Source: Paramecium tetraurelia (taxonomy: Eukaryota; Ciliophora; Oligohymenophorea; Peniculida; Parameciidae). From it: a stretch of 64,000 nt of DNA. Below, one piece after another: positions 51,431 to 64,000 of the stretch (its first letter is position 1; the number at the start of each line of letters is the position of its first letter). The stretch covers positions 67,134 through 131,133 of the forward strand of contig NW_001799623.1 of NCBI RefSeq assembly GCF_000165425.1. Direction: 5' to 3'. Made by a program: the position numbers and the translations under genes. A model generated the notes under the pieces. It did no database searches, was not told the DNA's origin, and saw nothing but the letters and a program-made list of their open reading frames with translations.

Positions 51431-54400
51431 ATGCAAATTACTTAAACCCAGTTATTGGAATGGGTTAAGGATGGAGATATTAATACATTAAAAAAGCATT
51501 TTGAATAAGAATTGAAGTTTGCACATAAAAAATTATTGGAATTTTTTAGTATGGTTGATGATTAGAGGAGAAGTGTAGTACATTGGGCAGCTTATTTGGG
51601 ATAATATAAATTGATTAAGTGGTGGTGTAAAGTATATAATCAGATGATTGATCTGAATAAAGGAGATATGCATTCGTATACTCCATTGGAACTAGCGAGC
51701 ATCAAAGGGTAATTAGTTGAACTTTATTTTATTTAGATATTCTGGAGAATACAATCCAGAAAAATAGGAGAAAACCATAAGATTGCTTGTTGAGAATGGG
51801 GCATCAATACCTTGCTAGTGCAGTTATAAACCGAATCCATTGCATTGGGCTTTTTATTATGGCAATAAGGAATTAGTGGATTATTTGATCTAATAAAATT
51901 TCAATCTGTAATTAGAAACAGAGCAGCAAGGAAATTTCCCCATTGATTATTTGTTTTTAGAGAATCGACCCGAATAATATAAGTATTTTAAAATAAAGTA
52001 TGATTTAGGAAAGACGTTTGGGATATCTTTTAAAATGTGGTAATTGAATATGCTAAGGTGACTGCCTAATAAGAATTGAAGAGAAAAGTTAAAAAAAGAA
52101 AATAAAGAAAAGCAACAACAATTACATCATAAATTCCGCTGATGCAAATTTTCTAAAAGGATGAAGATGAATCATCACCGGAATCAGAACCATCCAGATA
52201 TGGAATACCATGTTTAAATATCTCAAATATCAACAGAAGTTATGCCTCAAATTCATTTCTCTCCAAATATACTAATGTAAAAACTACTTAAAAAACACCT
52301 AACAGCCAATAAGTCTTACAAAGTTAATAAGTTTTAAAATACTAGCAAAGGACAGGATGCTAACGAGTTTAATAAAAAAATTTGGATGATGTTGCCGACA
52401 TTCCTTTGTATGATGATTCTCGTATTGAAATGAAGGAGCCAGAGGAAGAAAAGATACCTGAAATCAAAGTATTTAATTCCAGGAATACGAATAATAGTAA
52501 AATAATTACAGAAACCAATCAGGATGAATTACTGTAAATACAATAATACAATTCCAATAATAATTAACCTACTTTAGTTGAACCTACACTTAAGATATCT
52601 TAATCAAGAAGAGAAAATCACAAAGGTCACAGAACAAAAACCACTTTGATATTTAATGATGATCTAGAAAAGGGATCGAAGGAAAAATTTTAAATATATG
52701 ATAGTAAAGAAAAACTCACTACTCATTAAAAATATGAATGCATACTTTAATATTGGTCAGCTAGGTAAGGTAACCAGGATTTCTTCAGTTATTTTCTAAA
52801 AAGAAAATGCAATCCATTTCTCAATGTTTATTAAGGATTTAACTGTTTACATATTGCAGCTTACAAAGGCAAACTTAAAATATTAAAAGTAATTTTAGAA
52901 AGTGATTACGAATATTATGATAGTTCAGAAATGTTGAATAAAAATGCTAAAAAACCAATCAATACTATTTAATTTAATAAAGTAATGAATTCTGATCTAT
53001 TAGTCCAAGAAAGAATGCATCAATATTCTCACTGATTAAAATCCATCAAATGCTCTTCATCTTGCTATTGAATAAGAAAAATATCGCTGTATGAAAATCT
53101 TAATATCCCATGGGATATCAGTAGATGCAGTTAATAGTAGATGCTTAAAACCATTTGAATTAACTTATAATTCTAAATTTATGGAATTCTATGAAGAGAA
53201 TATCTAAGTTAAATAAGAGATCAAAAGTTTGACTGAGTTAGGATATCAATATGTAATTTAGACTAAAGGCACATTAAGTGTGGAATAAGACATTGTTTAT
53301 TTACAATTATAAAATATTAGACAGACATTTTTAGAGAGGGGGTGGAGTTTTGAATTTTTGATTTTCCATGCTCCAAATCTCGATTAATTGGAATTGTACA
53401 ATGAGAACTAGCATCACAAAAAAGTTAAGCCATTGTATCACTACTACGTCTTGAAAATACCTCCTGATTCCATCTACAGATTGGCTGATCTCTATTAGAT
53501 ATCGTGTTACAATTTTCAAACAAAAGTAAAAATTAATAAGATTAATAATTAGTATATTTGTTAATTTAATTATTAGAAGAGCAGGTTTTTTGAATTTCCT
53601 AAAGACTTATAGGTGTAAATGCTGATTTTGAAAACTCTAAATGATGAATTCGATGTTGAAAAATTCGTTTTGGAACAATTAATTATATCTCATTTTCCTT
53701 TAGAGGATAAAAAAAAATGTGAAAAGATTACTTAATTTTGGGATGAGCAACAAAACAATTGTATTCGTGATTCCTTAAGATATGAAACTCAACAAATAGC
53801 TTTAAGGCCATTGCATGCGATCTCCTCTTACTTTGGTCCAGTAGTTGCTTGGTACATAGCTTTGAATGTACAAATCATAGGCTGGTTGATGATCCCATCA
53901 CTTTTTGGAGCAGCCTTAGGAATTTATATTATTATAATTCAATAAGTAAAGTAACAAATAAAAATATATAAGTTCATCTATTGTGCCATTTTATGCATTG
54001 CTAATGACTCTTTGGTCGACTTTGTTCATGGAGAAGTGGAAGAATAGAGAGTCAGAATTGAAATTTTGTTGGGACATGCATAAATTCAAGCAGACTCAAC
54101 CATAACGAGTTATGTATACAGGATAATACATCATAAATGAAGCAACCCATACGGTTCAAATCTATGATTATTTTACAACTTTTAAAAGAAGATTAATAGC
54201 AGAAGGTCCAGTCATTTTAATAGGAATTGCTATTATTGTTTTGAGTTTTTATGCTTTTAACATTTGGTTGGTTGAATACTCAGCGGATCCAGTTATGTCA
54301 ATAGTTATCAACTCATTGAATGGAGTTTCTATGACTGTGTTTTGTGATTTATACAAAAGACTATGCAAATCTTTGGTGACTTGGGAAAATCATATGTATG

Positions 54401-55233
54401 AATCAGAATAAGAATATTCTTATATTCTAAAGGTGTTTCTGTTTGAATTTCTTATCTCTTATGTTTCAGTTGTGTATGTGGCAATCTTTGGAAATGATGC
54501 TAGTTCATTAAGTGTTTCAGTTGCTAGCATTATCATAACAAGAGGAGTAATTTCAAATGTTAAAAGTAACCTACTACCTTTTGCCATATTCTAATTAGAA
54601 AAGCGTTCTCTAACTAGATTATTTTCTGAATTCAAACAATTATTTGCAAATAGAATTAAAGAGAAAAAGAATATACCTAAAATTTGTAACTAAATATTTT
54701 CATCTGAAAAACTATCTCATGATTCATAGTTGCTCTTCTTGTAAGAGCTAGAGATAAGTAGAATCAAAGGCCCATAAAAATTATTGTATGATGAATATAC
54801 AAATATTGCCATACAATTTGGGTATACTACAATGTTTGCTCCAACTTTCCCTGCAGCTCCTTTATTTTTCATGATCAATTGCTATATCAATTTAAGATCA
54901 TCAATATATAATTACTAACACATTTTAAAGAGAGAAAGAGCCTAGGCTGCTGATTCTATTGGAATTTGGTTATAAATATTTCAGATCTTAAATTATTGTG
55001 CAACTTTCATGAATTGCATCGTAATTGGAACTGTAAATAAGGAGTAATTCAAAGGGATTATTGGAAATTAGGACGCCCTAGTTAGTGCCTTTTTTTTGGC
55101 ATCCATAGAACACATTTTACTCTTAATTAAATACATTTTAGATGTCTCAATTCCTGATTGTCCTTATTGGGTAGAGAAGGAATTAAGACGTTATGCATAT
55201 CTAGAAGAAAAATATTAGAAAATTGGTATGTGA
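51431..55233 (+). CDS. Ankyrin-repeat anoctamin (TMEM16-like membrane protein)
   Basis: 1,234 residues; four introns (28, 26, 22 and 22 nt) give an exact frame. The first ~130 residues have ankyrin repeats (SVVHWAAYLGQYKLIKWW, NPLHWAFYYGNKELVDYL), then a Ser/Gln-rich spacer, then more ankyrin repeats (FNCLHIAAYKGKLKILKVIL, NALHLAIEQEKYRCMKIL). The second half is an anoctamin: RPLHAISSYFGPVVAWYI, TLWSTLFMEKWKNRESEL, DLYKRLCKSLVTWENH, and IQFGYTTMFAPTFPAAPLFF, the last matching the conserved helix that ends in NxxEIRxD in animals (here INLRSS). About eight to ten membrane segments. Family members are Ca2+-gated chloride channels or lipid scramblases; which one applies here cannot be told. Confidence 0.8.
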
Positions 55234-55750
55234 TTTTTAATTATTAATTCATTTTAAAATTCTTTTTTATATAAAAATACAACTTAATAAATATAACTAT
55301 ATTCAAAAGTGAAAAATATTATAAAATTATGAATGAACATGAATTAATTCAATATTTACAAATCCATTTACTTGAAGAGTAGTAATATCTTGAATGAACT
55401 AAAGGAAAATTAAAATATTCAAAGTACTTTAGAAACTAAATTTCTATTATATAAATTATTGTAGTTTGTATCATATTTTAATGGGTTCTTTTATGAATGA
55501 AAATTACTTCTTTAGTTTTTCTTTAAAACAAAGGAATTGCAGTGATATATTCATAAATTAAGATATTGATTAAATTAATATATAATTTATCTACCAGAAT
55601 AGTATAATACTTAACAAAATTAAAAAGTGTATTATTTAATAACCTTCTGTCAAGTCTCATTTGTGAGAAAAATAAAAACTAGGGTTTTAATAGAAATCAT
55701 AATAATTGAATGTGTGAAAAATTTTGAATTAATTTTATAAATAAATTCAA
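55234..55750. other. AT-rich intergenic region
   Basis: Between two plus-strand genes. No supported gene; short open frames only. Should hold the promoter of the MORN-repeat gene. Confidence 0.45.
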
Positions 55751-56976
55751 ATGTACCCTCAATCCTATAATAATCATGATGATTTGATGAGATAGCAATT
55801 CATCAACGAAAATAATGGATTAATTGAATAGTTTAAAGCATAGTTGATAGATCCAATAACTGGAAGGAAAAGAAATGAAGTCAAAGTTTAAAATTTTGCT
55901 GATGGCGGAAGATATGAGGGAGAAGTTGAGGGTGAACTGAGGAAGGGATATGGAATTTACTTTTTTGCCAGTGGGTATTACCTAACACTATATTTATAGG
56001 GATGTTTATTTTGGACAATGGAATGATTCATTCAATGGTCAAGGCACCTACATTTATCGAAGTGGTGAGAGATATTAGGGATAGTTCAATAAAGGTAAGA
56101 AGGATGGTCAAGGAATTTATTGGTATATAAATGGAGCAGAGTATGACGGTAGATGGGTGAATGATTAGAAGGATGGATTTGGTAAATTCAGATATCCAAA
56201 TGGAGATATATATGAGGGCAATTGGGTAAGAGGAGTCAAATCAGGACAAGGAACTTTAGTTTTAGCTAATGGAGACCATTATCAAGGGGAGTGGAACAAT
56301 AATATGAAAAATGGATAAGGAACTTATATCTTCGCATCTGGGTCAAGATATGAAGGATTCTGGCTCAATGATCAATTTCATTAATAAGGAGTGTTTAGTT
56401 ATTCAAATGGAGATAAGTATGAAGGCATCTTTGAAAATGGATAGAAAACGAAATAAGGAATATATAAGCATGCAGTGGATGGATCAGAGTATTAAGGAGA
56501 ATGGTTTAGAGATTAGAGAAGTGGGAATGGAAGGATGAAATATGCAAATGGAGACCTCTATTAGGGATTTTGGTAAGAAGGAGAGAGGTAAGGAAAGGGT
56601 TCTTACAAATACAACAATGGGGATTAATACGATGGGGAATTTGTGAGTGATTAAAAACATGGATATGGAGTGTTAAAAATGGTTTCAGGTGATATTTATG
56701 AGGGAGATTGGAAACAAGGAAGAAAGAATGGAAAAGGATTATACAAATTTGCAAATCATGATATTTATGATGGTCATTTTGCTGATGGATTAAGGTAAGG
56801 ATATGGAAGATACCAATGGAATGATAATTCCTATTATGAAGGTATTTGAAATCATGAAAGTATTAGGTAATTGGGATAAGGATAGAATGAACGGAAAAGG
56901 ATTATATGTGTCTCCTGATGGAGTGTAAGCAGACGGAATATTTGATAATGATAATTATGTAGGACCAGCTGACTGA
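55751..56976 (+). CDS. MORN-repeat protein
   Basis: 391 residues; two 25-nt introns close the frame. From about residue 45 to the end it is a row of some fourteen MORN repeats of 23 residues, e.g. YQGQFNKGKKDGQGIYW, YDGRWVNDQKDGFGKFRYPNG and YEGDWKQGRKNGKGLYKF. MORN repeats bind phospholipids or build scaffolds at membranes and basal bodies; in alveolates they often sit at the cortex. No other domain (no PIP-kinase or SET) is present. The start is an ATG 45 residues before the repeats. The stop is 22 nt from the stop of the convergent kinesin gene. Confidence 0.9.
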
Positions 56977-56998
56977 TAATATTGAATTTATGTATTTA

Positions 56999-59900
56999 TC
57001 AGAATATATTGCATCCATCGTCTTTTTTAGTACCTTTCTTTGGATCGGTCTTTCCTTTTGACATCATGGCAGGTGTTCTATCTTAGGATGAGCTTCTGGG
57101 TTTTTGAGCATTCATCTATTATTATTGCAATTTAGCTTTCATTTGTTATTGTTCTGAAGTATGATCTTCATATTCTTTAAAGGATTATTTGCTAGTAGTT
57201 TATGTCGTAGGCTAGTTGGAAGCGAATTCTAAATGAGTTGAAATGAATTAATATACTTTCGATAGGTTGTTTAACCTGACTGCTTTGAGATGGTAATTTA
57301 TTTGGTTGTTATGATTATTATTATTATTAAAGATTTTTCGATTAATTAATAGTTTTGGTCAAAATGTCAATGTGCTCTTCTTGTTTTTTGAATTAATCAA
57401 CCTATTGAGTTGGTTAATCTAATTATTATTATTAAATTTATTATTAATTAGATTATGAGGCAGTCTATTATTGAGGAATTAGATTTTCGACTGGTATTTC
57501 TCTTTTTTTCATGTCTTTACTCTTGTTCTCATCATATCCATATACTTTAAAGCAAATCTAAAATTTATATAAATGATGTTATTACTGTTCCATTAATCAA
57601 ATAGTTTAGTTAAGTCTCTGTTAGTTAATCGAATGTGTGTTACTAATCATAATTATAAATTGGATTTGGATGAGCTCCAGTTAACTTAAATTAATAAGAA
57701 ATAATTCATACTGTTTTTGTTTTAAACAATTCTTTCTTTTTCTCTTCAACTTAGATGGAATACTCGACATAAGTATCTTTGCATAGATTTTCAGGTAATC
57801 GTGCACTCTCAATTGAAACTCTAAAATCAAATCTTCTACCAACCAACTCTGAGGGATCTTCCACAGGAGGTTCTATTCCATCTTCAATATCTTCTGATAG
57901 ATTTCTTTATCCTGTTTCATCAGTAGGAATTAAATTAACCTTCAGAGTTCCACATTAGAAGTGTTCTCCTACTAGTGTTAAATCGCAAGGATTGTCCATT
58001 AAATAAGCCAAAGCTTATAATTTAAGGAAACCAGAGCCAATCACTCTTGCTTCAGGTGGATCCCAAAATGGATCTTAATCTTTTGGCAATGATAATAATT
58101 AATTAGATTCGAAGTATCTCTCCAATAAATCTTTTATTATATAATATCTATTTGAAAACTTATGTAGATCCCAATAGTATATTTATCCTTCTTCTTTGTT
58201 GTTAACCTATATTTATATTTGTCCTTTCTGTGCATTTTCCTCTGTAAATTAAGAATACTCCTAGTCATCTGCATACACATATTTTAATCTTGCTTCTAAT
58301 GTAACATTACGTTTAAGTTCCTTAGCAATCAAATTGACTTCTAATACTTTAGGCAGATACTTTTGTAATTTATTTTCAATGAAATTCTTTTCCTTAATTC
58401 TGTATTTTTTCATAGTTTCTTCATCTTCATATTACTTCCTAGCCTTTTCTCTTTATAATTATTTTTGTAATGTTTCTTCTTCTAATTTCTTCCTCTCCTC
58501 TATTAATTTCCTTTCTTCTTCAGCCATCAAAGCTCTATTCAACATGTCTTTATTTTGTTCTTCCAAAGCCTTCATCTTAATATCAAAATCTTCCTATTAT
58601 TTCTTCATTTACTCCTCATACAATCTTTATTCTTCCTTTCTTTGTTCTTCTAATTCCTATTTCTTTCTTTACATTTCCTCATGCACTTGCTTTTCTGCTA
58701 ACTTCTATTGTTCCTATCTCTTTTATTCCTCCTTCTTTTACATTTCTTGCTATGCTAATTCCCAATCAATTTCAGGTCCTTATTCAACTTATTCAGATCC
58801 TGGAATTTGAACCAAAAACGTTGTGGTAGTTCCGAAAATAAGTCTGTCATTATGATTAAGCAAAGTGGGACCTGTGATAGGAGAACCATTAACAAAAATG
58901 AAATCCCCACATTCTTTAGTGAATGGACTGATTTCTATCACCCCTTCTTTATTCCTGATAACTGCATGATTAGGTTGTACACACATAGCATTTACAACAA
59001 TCTAAGGAGTTGGGTTTCCATTGGGTCTTCCAACGTGAGTTTCCTCTTAATTTAATGATTTCAATATTTTTCTATTTAGTAATGGATCTTCATTCAAATT
59101 TAATAAATGAGGATGCTCCTTAATACCTTCATTCTAGATATCCTCATCATCTTCTTCTTCATCCTTCTATTTTTGCTTCTACAATTTGGACTCAAATGAT
59201 TCCTAATTCTCTTGCATAATAGTCTCGTTGGTTTCAATATCATCTTGGATTTAAGATAATTATTTCAACATCTCAGGATTAATAACCCCTCCTTTTAATT
59301 GTGTTTGTAACATCATCAACTATTATTTTAGTGAATGTATTTCTTCTTGTTATTCTCTTAACTTCTTATCTACATCACTTTCATTAACAACTGCACAATT
59401 CTTAATCTTTTTAGCTTGATCTGCGTATCTCAAAGTACTCAAAGTTTCTTCGTAGTTGTCAGTGGCAGGACTCACGGCACAAATCATCAGAGTCTTAGAG
59501 TTACCTCCCAAAGCATTTTGCAAGATTCTTGTTAATTGTGAATCTCTATATGGAACAACTGCATTTTTTCCTTTGCCCATAGCCTTGTCTGCTAATGCTG
59601 CAATAACTTATCCCAAAACAGATAAAGATTTGTTAATATTACCAGCTAAATAAATCATCATTATATATATTTACCTTCTTTCAAACGATCACCCTATGCT
59701 CCTGTCTTACCTACTTTCTCAGAACCTGCAAGATCCACCAGATTGATAACTGATAACTTCTCTGATTTTCTACCATCTACATTCTTTATCTCCTTAAACT
59801 CAATCTATATGATAGTATGTGCTCTTGAAGATCTATTGGATAATATGGAATAATATACGAGGCATTCATTTAAGTTGCAGCGACAGTTCTATGCTTGCTT

Positions 59901-60597
59901 CCCTCATCCATTTTGGCTTCAATGGCTTCGTAAGAATCAACAGGATATTTTGTGAGTCCTTCGACGTACACTCCATAAACTTTGTGTTCTCTGACTTTTA
60001 GACCTCCAGTTGGTCTTTTAGGAACAGGTACAAGCAGATCCTAAACCTTTTCATTGTAAATTTCGAGCATACTGACTTGCACCTCATAAGCTATTGATTA
60101 GGTAATCAAATCAGAATACTTAATTGAGAATCAGGATTTTTTTTAATACGCTTAAAGATCTCTTCACATGAAATAGGCACGATACCTTTATTTGCCCCAT
60201 AACCAACCATCGAATAGGATTTACCAGCCTTAATTATTAAATGATTCTTACTCCAGTTTAACCATATGCGAATAAACAACAATGATAACCTTACCAAGCA
60301 TTATTTAAAATTTCTTAACCAACTGTGTCAAACACCATTTGTTAGTCTGCATACTTAGTTCCTGGAATAGCTCTGCTGTACCCATTTTCATCATTCTCAA
60401 AGGAATCATGAGACCAGAAAGAATAATCAAAAGCAAAATCCCTATTTTTCTTGGCATCCTCGACATCTAAAGTCTTGATCAAATTACTTACCTAACAATA
60501 TGGTAGTTGGGCCATTCATAGCCACACACAATTAGCAATTCAACTCAAGTTCACGAGCATTATATGGTCTTACTCTGACTGCCACTTTGACGGACAT
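56999..60597 (-). CDS. Kinesin-3 family motor (KIF1/KIF13-like) with FHA domain
   Basis: Around 1,130 residues. The motor starts at once ([17 protein letters not shown]), with the P-loop AYGQTGAGKSYSM, the SSRS/HTI region in reverse-strand 59.8 kb, and [20 protein letters not shown] near its end. A neck with coiled coil follows, then an FHA domain ([31 protein letters not shown]), the mark of kinesin-3. A Glu/Lys/Gln-rich coiled coil comes next, and then a DUF3694-like segment ([18 protein letters not shown]). No PH domain is seen. The protein ends DDGCNIF, whose last four residues form a CaaX-type box. It would carry vesicles or intraflagellar cargo to plus ends. Introns are present; one of 25 nt follows TILL. 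Confidence 0.85.
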
Positions 60598-60650
60598 TAT
60601 AATATAAAGATTTAATAACTTAATAAAAAAGTAATATAGGATCATTATTT

Positions 60651-61962
60651 TCAGCGTAAATCGATCGTCTCTGCTCTAGTTATACCATGATCGTTTTTAG
60701 AAGCAGATTGAGGAAATACATTCCAAAATCTAAGAGTTTCATCGCCAGCTCCTGTTACTATGTTCTGACCGCATGGGGACCCGCTCAAATAGAGAACTCT
60801 TTAAGTATGACCTGTCAAAGTAGCTACTTTAGACATATTATTATAATTCCAAACAATTATTTAATTTAAAGAATATCCGTGAGTTGAAACTAATTCATTA
60901 GAATTTTTGGAGAACATCAAATTACACACTTGAGATCCAGTGTCTATACAATCTGCTTGTTCTAAGGTTTAAGTATTAAAGAATCTTATGCATCTATCAG
61001 CAGTTCCACCTCCTGAAGCCACAATGTTGTGTGAATGGGGTGACCATCCAATGGCTTTTACTGCAGCCTAATGTTATGAGAAATGAGTGAGTTCCCCTTG
61101 ATTCTTCAATGACCAAATAAATAATTTATTGTCATTGCCACCAGATGCCAATAGTTGTTCATCAAATGACCACTTCAAACCACAAATTTCTTATTTATGG
61201 CCTACATATTTTTGAATTGATTCATTTGGACTTCTGACATCTCTAACCAAAATATTACGATCTCTGCTTCCTGTAGCCAATAAATAATTGTTCCATGCCA
61301 AAGATCCAATTCTTCCTTGATGTCCATTCCACTTTCTGATGACTTTTTACTTAGTTACATCCCAGACTTCAACTTCTCCCATGCTATTTCCTACTGAAAG
61401 ATGTTGATTACGTTATGACCAAGCCACACTACAAACCATGTCTGGATCTTCAAGAGTGCATAAGCGAGAGACTTTAGACGTGTGACCTGACCAAATCAAG
61501 ACTGAATTTTCAAGTCCTACTGCCAAGGCATTAAAAGGGGACCAATCTAAAAGGTTGAGATAGAAATCATCTTATAGATTTTCAGCCTCCAGGATCTTAT
61601 AAGGACGTTTGTTGATTTTTCTTGGTGGTTTTTCAGGTTCAACCTTGGTTGGAGTGGCTGAAAACTGTAATCCATTATTAATAATTTTATTCATTTCATT
61701 TTATTTATTTTCCGTTTTATAATTGAAAAGCTTCTAATTTACTGCAGGTTGTTTGCCTAGAATGGAGGACTGAAGCAAATTGTTGTAAAGAGTGCCTTAA
61801 CTATTTTCTTCACTCATGAAGAGTTGATAGAGATTCGATTACACATTACGAGGAATAAACTACAATTACAAATTAAATGTATACGCGATCACTCTTATCT
61901 TTTGGACTGGTCCATGACTATTTGTTAAGATCGACTTCCTTAATGGGTGTCTAATCATTCAT
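60651..61962 (-). CDS. FZR1: Cdh1/Fzr-type activator of the anaphase-promoting complex
   Basis: About 420 residues. The N-terminus has the C-box DRFIPRN, split by a 25-nt intron (61860-61884) between DR and FIP. Seven WD repeats follow: [61 protein letters not shown], and [16 protein letters not shown], then [15 protein letters not shown]. The STHGYSxNQIxVW and [10 protein letters not shown] motifs are specific to Cdc20/Cdh1. The end is IDLR rather than the usual IR dipeptide (the last two residues are LR). It brings substrates to the APC/C late in mitosis and in G1. It shares a short 139-nt divergent promoter region with the CID gene. Confidence 0.9.
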
Positions 61963-62101
61963 TGAAAAACAAGTAAATTTGTTAATAAAATTTATCTGTT
62001 ATTTAATTTATATCAATAAAATATATTGTCTAATCTGACCCACCCCCTCATCCTTCTCCAATTTTCTTAATATTCTTATTATTAAATAATCCCACTTCAA
62101 A

Positions 62102-62968
62102 ATGATCGATGAAATCAACATAGTCTTTCTTAGCCAACTTCTGAATAACATTCATTTATCTCAATCTCACATCGACGAAGCCGCTCGCTTCTATATTAGG
62201 CACAGTCACGATCAAAAATCTCAACAATCTCTTTGTGAAGAATGGTGCAACCATTTCCACTTTGCCAAAGGAAATGTAGACGGGGACAAAGTCATCCTCT
62301 CTCTCCTCTACATGGCACAGAGAGTAATAGAGTCCTTGATCAAATTCGAACGAACATGTAAATTTACATCTCACATTTAGACTACTTAATGAGTGAAGCA
62401 TTCAAAAAATAAATAGTCAAAGCTTTTGTTATACTTAAGGATTACAATTGGACTCCAGATCTCAAACAATAAATTAAGGACCTTATCAGACAATGGGATG
62501 AAAAACAACTCTTCAATAAATCAGAAATTTAGAATATGCTAGAAACCATTGAACCAACCAAAATGAGCAAGGAAAAATTCAAAAATCAGTTTGCCCCTCC
62601 TTTGTTCCTTATAGAGTTCGCCAAAAACTACAGAGTAAGTAAACTTAGAACTACTTATTTTTAAGGAATTATAAATTCGCTAGTAAAAAGTCAATAAATA
62701 TGAAATGAGTCTCAATGAACTTATCAATTATGGGACTTAAGACAAAATTAATTTGTACAATTCCTTATTAGATCAATATTCCCAATCAGTTGAAAATCTA
62801 CAAAAGTATAGACAACTTGTAATCAAAGACATTTTGGATAAATTGAAGGAATTAGATAAAATACATTCCAAAAGCATCATTGACTTAAAATATCTTGCAA
62901 TTAGAGTCCTAGAATTGAAAAGCAGAAGGGAAAAGAGAATACAAAATGAGTACTACCATGAATAATGA
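62102..62968 (+). CDS. CID/RPR-domain protein (Rtt103/RPRD-like)
   Basis: 270 residues; introns at 62358-62380 (23 nt) and 62635-62665 (31 nt). Residues ~5-125 look like a CTD-interaction domain: FLSQLLNNIHLSQSHIDEAA, CEEWCNHFHFAKG, ILSLLYMAQRVIES, and ILKDYNW...LIRQWDEKQLF. The order of eight helices and the LYxAxxVI strip match Rtt103/Pcf11-type domains, which bind phosphorylated heptads of the RNA polymerase II C-terminal tail and act in 3'-end formation. A coiled coil fills the C-terminus (LQKYRQLVIKDILDKLKELD). The RPRD proteins share this CID-plus-coiled-coil layout. The call is from shape and motif, not strong identity. Confidence 0.65.
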
Positions 62969-62999
62969 ATCACAATTTCATAATTTAACTACAATACAA

Positions 63000-63705
63000 T
63001 CAAAATCTTCCCTCCACTTATTTCTTATACATTACAAAACTTATGTTCTTCATCTATTATTATCTTGGAGTTTGTATATGCTATCTAAAACTATTAATTT
63101 ATTCGAAATCATCCTCTAATTTTAGTTGTTTAGCGTAGTCCTTAGAAATTTATAATTATATAACTTACTCTTGGATTGTCATCTTAAATCTTAATCTTTT
63201 TAAAGGATTTAAGCACACTATCATTGAAATAAGAATCATTTTCGAATTCCTGAACCTAGATTTTGTTCAATGAAGTATCACACTATTTCTTCACAGAATC
63301 TATCTACACTATATTCTCATCGGTTGATGACTGTATACTAATAGTTAAGATTTGATCTATTGGCAATAAATACGAACTATCTATTGAATTCTTCTTTTCT
63401 TTTCGAGGACTCATTAATTTTTAACACTTTTTCATCTACTAGTTTAACACTACATTCTATCGATTTATTAAATTTTCCTTATCTTCAATCTTATTCCTCC
63501 ATTTCACTTTGCTATTCTAAGCTAACCTTTAATTGTAAGGTTCATTATCCTATTAAATTTCATTCATGTTGTATCTAGATCTATGAGGACTAAATTGAGG
63601 ACTGAAAGTCCATTCCTTTTTTATTTCTTTGGCTTTCGGAGATCTCTAGCTAAATGGGACGTCTCTTTGAGTGTAATATTCTAAGTAATTGGCAAATTAG
63701 TTCAT
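63000..63705 (-). CDS. Unknown charged protein, 225 residues
   Basis: One intron at 63141-63168 (28 nt) gives an exact frame. The protein is charged and Ser/Asn/Gln-rich, with SP motifs (RSPKAKEIKKEW, FSPQFSPHRSR, LMSPRKEK) that could be kinase sites, and a mid-part SIDSSYLLPIDQILTISIQ. No domain, signal peptide or membrane span is visible. The stop lies 31 nt from the stop of the convergent CID gene. Function not recognised. Confidence 0.6.
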
Positions 63706-64000
63706 TTAAGTTAACGGTAATATAAATTAAATAATATAATTAAATAATTGCATGAACACTTAATTATTATATTGAATACCTGAAAAAAAGAGTGACTATA
63801 CACATCTTTTAATGATTCAGCTACTTTGTTATCATAATTCAATATATATAGATATAGAATTTAATATGAGATAATATTTATGATTTTCCAATAAAACATC
63901 TATTAACAATGAATTTTCACTTATAATTTCTAAGAATTTGTAAGCTTGCTTTTATTTTTAAATTAAAATATGAATTAAAGAATTAATGTTATATTATTAA

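Overview
The window reads as somatic (macronuclear) DNA of a ciliate, almost certainly Paramecium (P. aurelia group). Gene after gene is open only if TAA and TAG are read as glutamine and TGA is the sole stop. The sequence is very AT-rich. Genes are intron-poor to moderate, with tiny GT...AG introns (mostly 21-31 nt), and lie close together: convergent neighbours are often only 20-35 nt apart. Gene boundaries below were worked out by hand with that code, by joining frames across short introns where both frame and protein homology agreed.

Left part (1-14300): a 5' fragment of an SP-RING zinc-finger gene (-), an Aurora-like kinase with an N-terminal zinc finger (+), a broken coding remnant, an ECH1-type dienoyl-CoA isomerase (-), an ammonium transporter (+), a second SP-RING gene fused to kelch-like repeats (-), a CLEC16A/Ema homologue (+), and an unknown WD/beta-propeller-like gene whose ATG overlaps the CLEC16A stop.

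Middle (14300-38030): an 8.4 kb cysteine-rich, probably GPI-anchored surface-antigen gene (-), a small unknown gene (-), an EF-hand gene with a frameshift (+), a disrupted unknown gene (-), a full-length UBR-type N-recognin E3 (+), an oxysterol-binding-protein relative (+), a CXC/tesmin DNA-binding protein (+), lysine-ketoglutarate reductase (-), and two tandem pterin carbinolamine dehydratase-like genes (+).

Right part (38230-64000): an Asn/Gln-rich low-complexity protein (+), a small MGC-start protein (+), an EngB/GTPBP8 GTPase (-), an importin-alpha-like ARM protein (-), a retinoblastoma pocket protein (-), an SNF1/AMPK-type kinase (+), a cyclic-nucleotide-binding protein (-), an ankyrin-anoctamin fusion (+), a MORN-repeat protein (+), a kinesin-3 with FHA domain and C-terminal CNIF (-), the APC/C activator Cdh1/Fzr (-), a CID/RPR-domain protein (+) and an unknown gene (-).

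Nothing here behaves as an operon or gene cluster. Several genes do belong to the same broad process, cell-cycle control (Aurora-like kinase, RB pocket protein, Cdh1), but they lie tens of kilobases apart. No virus-like element, transposon, CRISPR array, rRNA gene or telomeric repeat was seen. The most unusual items are domain combinations (SP-RING+kelch, zinc finger+Aurora-like kinase, ankyrin+anoctamin), the RB homologue, the monofunctional LKR, and a few genes with single-base frame breaks.
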